A DNA stretch of 64,000 nucleotides from Paenibacillus jilunlii (GTDB lineage Bacteria; Bacillota; Bacilli; Paenibacillales; Paenibacillaceae), in NCBI RefSeq assembly GCF_900102965.1, contig NZ_FNGM01000008.1, positions 209,362 through 273,361 on the forward strand, written 5' to 3'. This document shows positions 62,270-64,000 of this stretch, one piece after another. How positions within the stretch are numbered: position 1 is the stretch's first letter; each line of letters starts with the position of its first letter. Under the pieces are notes generated by a model. It was not told where the DNA came from and made no database searches. It saw nothing but the letters and a program-made list of their open reading frames with translations. Made by a program: the position numbers and the translations under genes.

Positions 62270-63442
62270 GTGGTGACAAGCTTGAGTTCCTCTAATGATC
62301 AGCTTATCTGTCTCCGAATGAAGGAAGAATCAGGATATATTGTGAGCGCTGCTGCCCCTCCCATCTATGAAACTGCGCCTTTCTTCTTCAATAGTTACGA
62401 TCATTATACCGAGGCAGCCAATGATGAAAAGACCCATTATGTCTATTCGCGGGGAAAAAATCCCACCGTTCAGATCGTAGAAGAAATGCTCGCCGGGCTG
62501 GAAAGGGGGGGAGCCTGTAAATGTTTTGCCTCTGGAATGGCCGCTGTCAGTGCCGCCTTAATGTCCAGCTTGGCTGCAGGGGACCATATTATTCTGGTCG
62601 GGCATATTTATGAAACCACCGTAAGTCTGATCAAATACTTGACTAAGTTCAATATAAGTTACACCATCGTGCATTCCACGTCCGTATCATCCGTTGCCGG
62701 TGCTTTGAAACCACAGACACGGGTTATCTTTATGGAATCCCCTACCTCATTTACATTCGACATTGTGAATATTCCGGAAATAACAGAGCTTGCAAAGTCC
62801 AAAGGGATTCGTACCATAATAGATAATTCATGGGCCACTCCGCTCTTTCTGAAGCCTTTGGAATATGGGGTCGATATCGTTGTTCATTCTGCCTCCAAGT
62901 ACTTGGGTGGACATAATGATTTGGTTGCCGGGGCAGTGATTTCTTCCCAACACATTATGGATCGTATATACGAAGAAGAATATGAATTAATTGGCGGGTC
63001 GCTGGGGCCCTTCGAAGCCTGGCTGCTGATAAGGGGTCTTCGGACGCTACCTCTCCGCATGGACGCCCACCAAAAAAACGGTCTGGCAGTAGCCCGGTTT
63101 CTATCCGAGCATCCGGCGGTTTCCAAAGTCAATCATCCCGGACTTCCTTCGCATCCACAACATGAATTGGCGAGCACACAGTTCAAAGGCTATTCCGGCC
63201 TGTTCAGCTTCGAACTGAAGGATTCGGGGTACGAGGAAATCCGCCAAATGGTCAACAAATTGCAATTGATCCGGATCGGCGTATCCTGGGGAAGCGCAGA
63301 AAGTCAAATTATCTCTCCAAACTATGGCTACAATCAGCAGGATCTGAAAAAGCAGCACATGCCTGAGTCACTGATCCGTTTGGCTGTAGGCCATGAGCCT
63401 GCCGAGTTGCTGATTCAAGATTTGAATAACGCATTGAGTTAA
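62270..63442 (+). CDS. Trans-sulfuration-family PLP enzyme (cystathionine gamma-synthase/beta-lyase or methionine gamma-lyase type)
   Basis: 390 residues of the Cys/Met metabolism PLP-dependent fold: YSRGKNPTVQIVEEMLAGLE, ESPTSFTFDI, PLP Lys210 in HSASKYLGGHND and GSLGPFEAWLLIRGLRTLPLRM. Start GTG 62270 with the weak GGAAAAG; a second GTG follows directly. The reaction cannot be fixed from motifs; the unusual ESPTSFTF replaces the common ESPTNP, so a lyase or an atypical substrate is possible. Confidence 0.85.
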   Translation: MVTSLSSSNDQLICLRMKEESGYIVSAAAPPIYETAPFFFNSYDHYTEAANDEKTHYVYSRGKNPTVQIVEEMLAGLERGGACKCFASGMAAVSAALMSSLAAGDHIILVGHIYETTVSLIKYLTKFNISYTIVHSTSVSSVAGALKPQTRVIFMESPTSFTFDIVNIPEITELAKSKGIRTIIDNSWATPLFLKPLEYGVDIVVHSASKYLGGHNDLVAGAVISSQHIMDRIYEEEYELIGGSLGPFEAWLLIRGLRTLPLRMDAHQKNGLAVARFLSEHPAVSKVNHPGLPSHPQHELASTQFKGYSGLFSFELKDSGYEEIRQMVNKLQLIRIGVSWGSAESQIISPNYGYNQQDLKKQHMPESLIRLAVGHEPAELLIQDLNNALS

Positions 63443-63592
63443 CCCTAGCCGTTACAGGATCTGAAGCATTTATAATAAAATGGAATATTTTAATACTTGC
63501 TCCTTCTGTTGTTACAGTGTAAAGTAATAAATCTAGCAAGCAGAACTTAAGAGTTCAAACTGAGTTCAAAGCTAGCTGGAAAATATTACGAC

Positions 63593-63621
63593 TTGTTTGA
63601 TAGAGTAGAACATGATATATT
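63593..63621 (+). promoter_or_regulatory. rRNA operon promoter
   Basis: TTGTTT (63593), 17-bp spacer, TATATT (63616). An A/T-rich stretch (GGAAAATATTACGA) just upstream resembles an UP element. Confidence 0.65.
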
Positions 63622-63628
63622 ATTACTC

Positions 63629-63828
63629 CGGCCAAGTTAATGGCTGGCGAGCTTGATCTTTGAAAACTGAACAACGAGTGAGTAGGATTTCACGCAAGTG
63701 AGGTCCAAAATTAGAGAATATTTTATTCTCGTCAGATGTTTCAAAATGAGCAATCGCTCTTTTCAATATCTTTTTCGGATGGTTATTTCCTCGAAGTGAT
63801 TCGGGTGAAGTAACCGCCCGGAAAAACC
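63629..63828 (+). other. Leader of the 16S rRNA precursor
   Basis: Contains the Bacillales leader box CTTTGAAAACTGAAC followed by AACGAGTGAG, repeated upstream of 16S genes, and processing-type inverted sequences (GCAATCGCTC region) before the mature 5' end. Confidence 0.75.
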
Positions 63829-64000
63829 TAATTGGAGAGTTTGATCCTGGCTCAGGACGAACGCTGGCGGCGTGCCTAATACATGCAAGTCGAGCGGAGT
63901 CTTGTTGGAAGCTTGCTTCCAACCTGGCTTAGCGGCGGACGGGTGAGTAACACGTAGGCAACCTACCCTCTAGACTGGGATAACTACCGGAAACGGTAGC
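63829..64000 (+). rRNA. 16S ribosomal RNA, 5' end (runs off the window)
   Basis: Begins ...TTGGAGAGTTTGATCCTGG followed by CTCAGGACGAACGCTGGCGG, the universal 16S 5' sequence, through the V1 region (CAAGTCGAGCGGAGTC). The remaining ~1.35 kb lies beyond the window. The mature 5' end is placed by similarity to Bacillus, about ±4 nt. Confidence 0.97.

Overview
The window is a low-to-mid GC, endospore-forming Firmicutes chromosome and most resembles Paenibacillus. The signs are cotJABC, three kinds of Ger germinant-receptor subunit in two loci, AbrB preceded by Spo0A-like boxes, YesM/YesN-type two-component systems paired with CUT1 sugar transporters, strong AGGAGG ribosome binding sites and a Bacillales-type rRNA leader. 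The assignment rests on gene content and sequence style only.

Layout. 1-5640: housekeeping genes (5'-nucleotidase end, uppP, HD-GYP, YfkAB radical SAM, CNNM/CBS transporter). 5640-10240: decayed intergenic DNA, then a response regulator/ABC/permease/histidine kinase operon of the antibiotic-peptide-sensing type. 10342-11455: cotJA-cotJB-cotJC. 11456-21541: a mosaic accessory region. It holds IS110 remnants, an XRE regulator, an arsenic island (phosphatase, arsC, arsB, arsR, a Cys-rich MarR regulator, a CCEPCC mini-protein, arsM, arsN1) and scraps of PBP, AHSA1 and integrase genes. Three 3' pieces of cotJC punctuate this region, as if successive islands had been added at the 3' end of that gene. 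21559-32871: two spore germination loci around a Ser/Thr kinase, a Ser/His-rich small protein and an SGNH hydrolase. 33003-38134: a DUF342/FapA-like gene behind a c-di-GMP-I riboswitch, then a TetR gene with a perfect palindrome over its ribosome binding site, GNAT, methyltransferase and CapA genes.

38362-60379 is a large galactoside/glycan utilisation region. It has a GH2, a GH35 and a GH36 enzyme plus two complete CUT1 ABC importers (two permeases and one lipoprotein each), each with its own YesM/YesN sensor-regulator pair. 60701-64000: abrB with Spo0A-like boxes, a HAD hydrolase, a trans-sulfuration-family PLP enzyme, and the promoter, leader and first ~170 nt of a 16S rRNA gene.

The most unusual parts are the cotJC-repeat-bounded islands, the arsenic island with two separate operator families (ArsR-type and MarR-type) and an unnamed Cys-tailed peptide, and the c-di-GMP riboswitch in front of the DUF342 gene.
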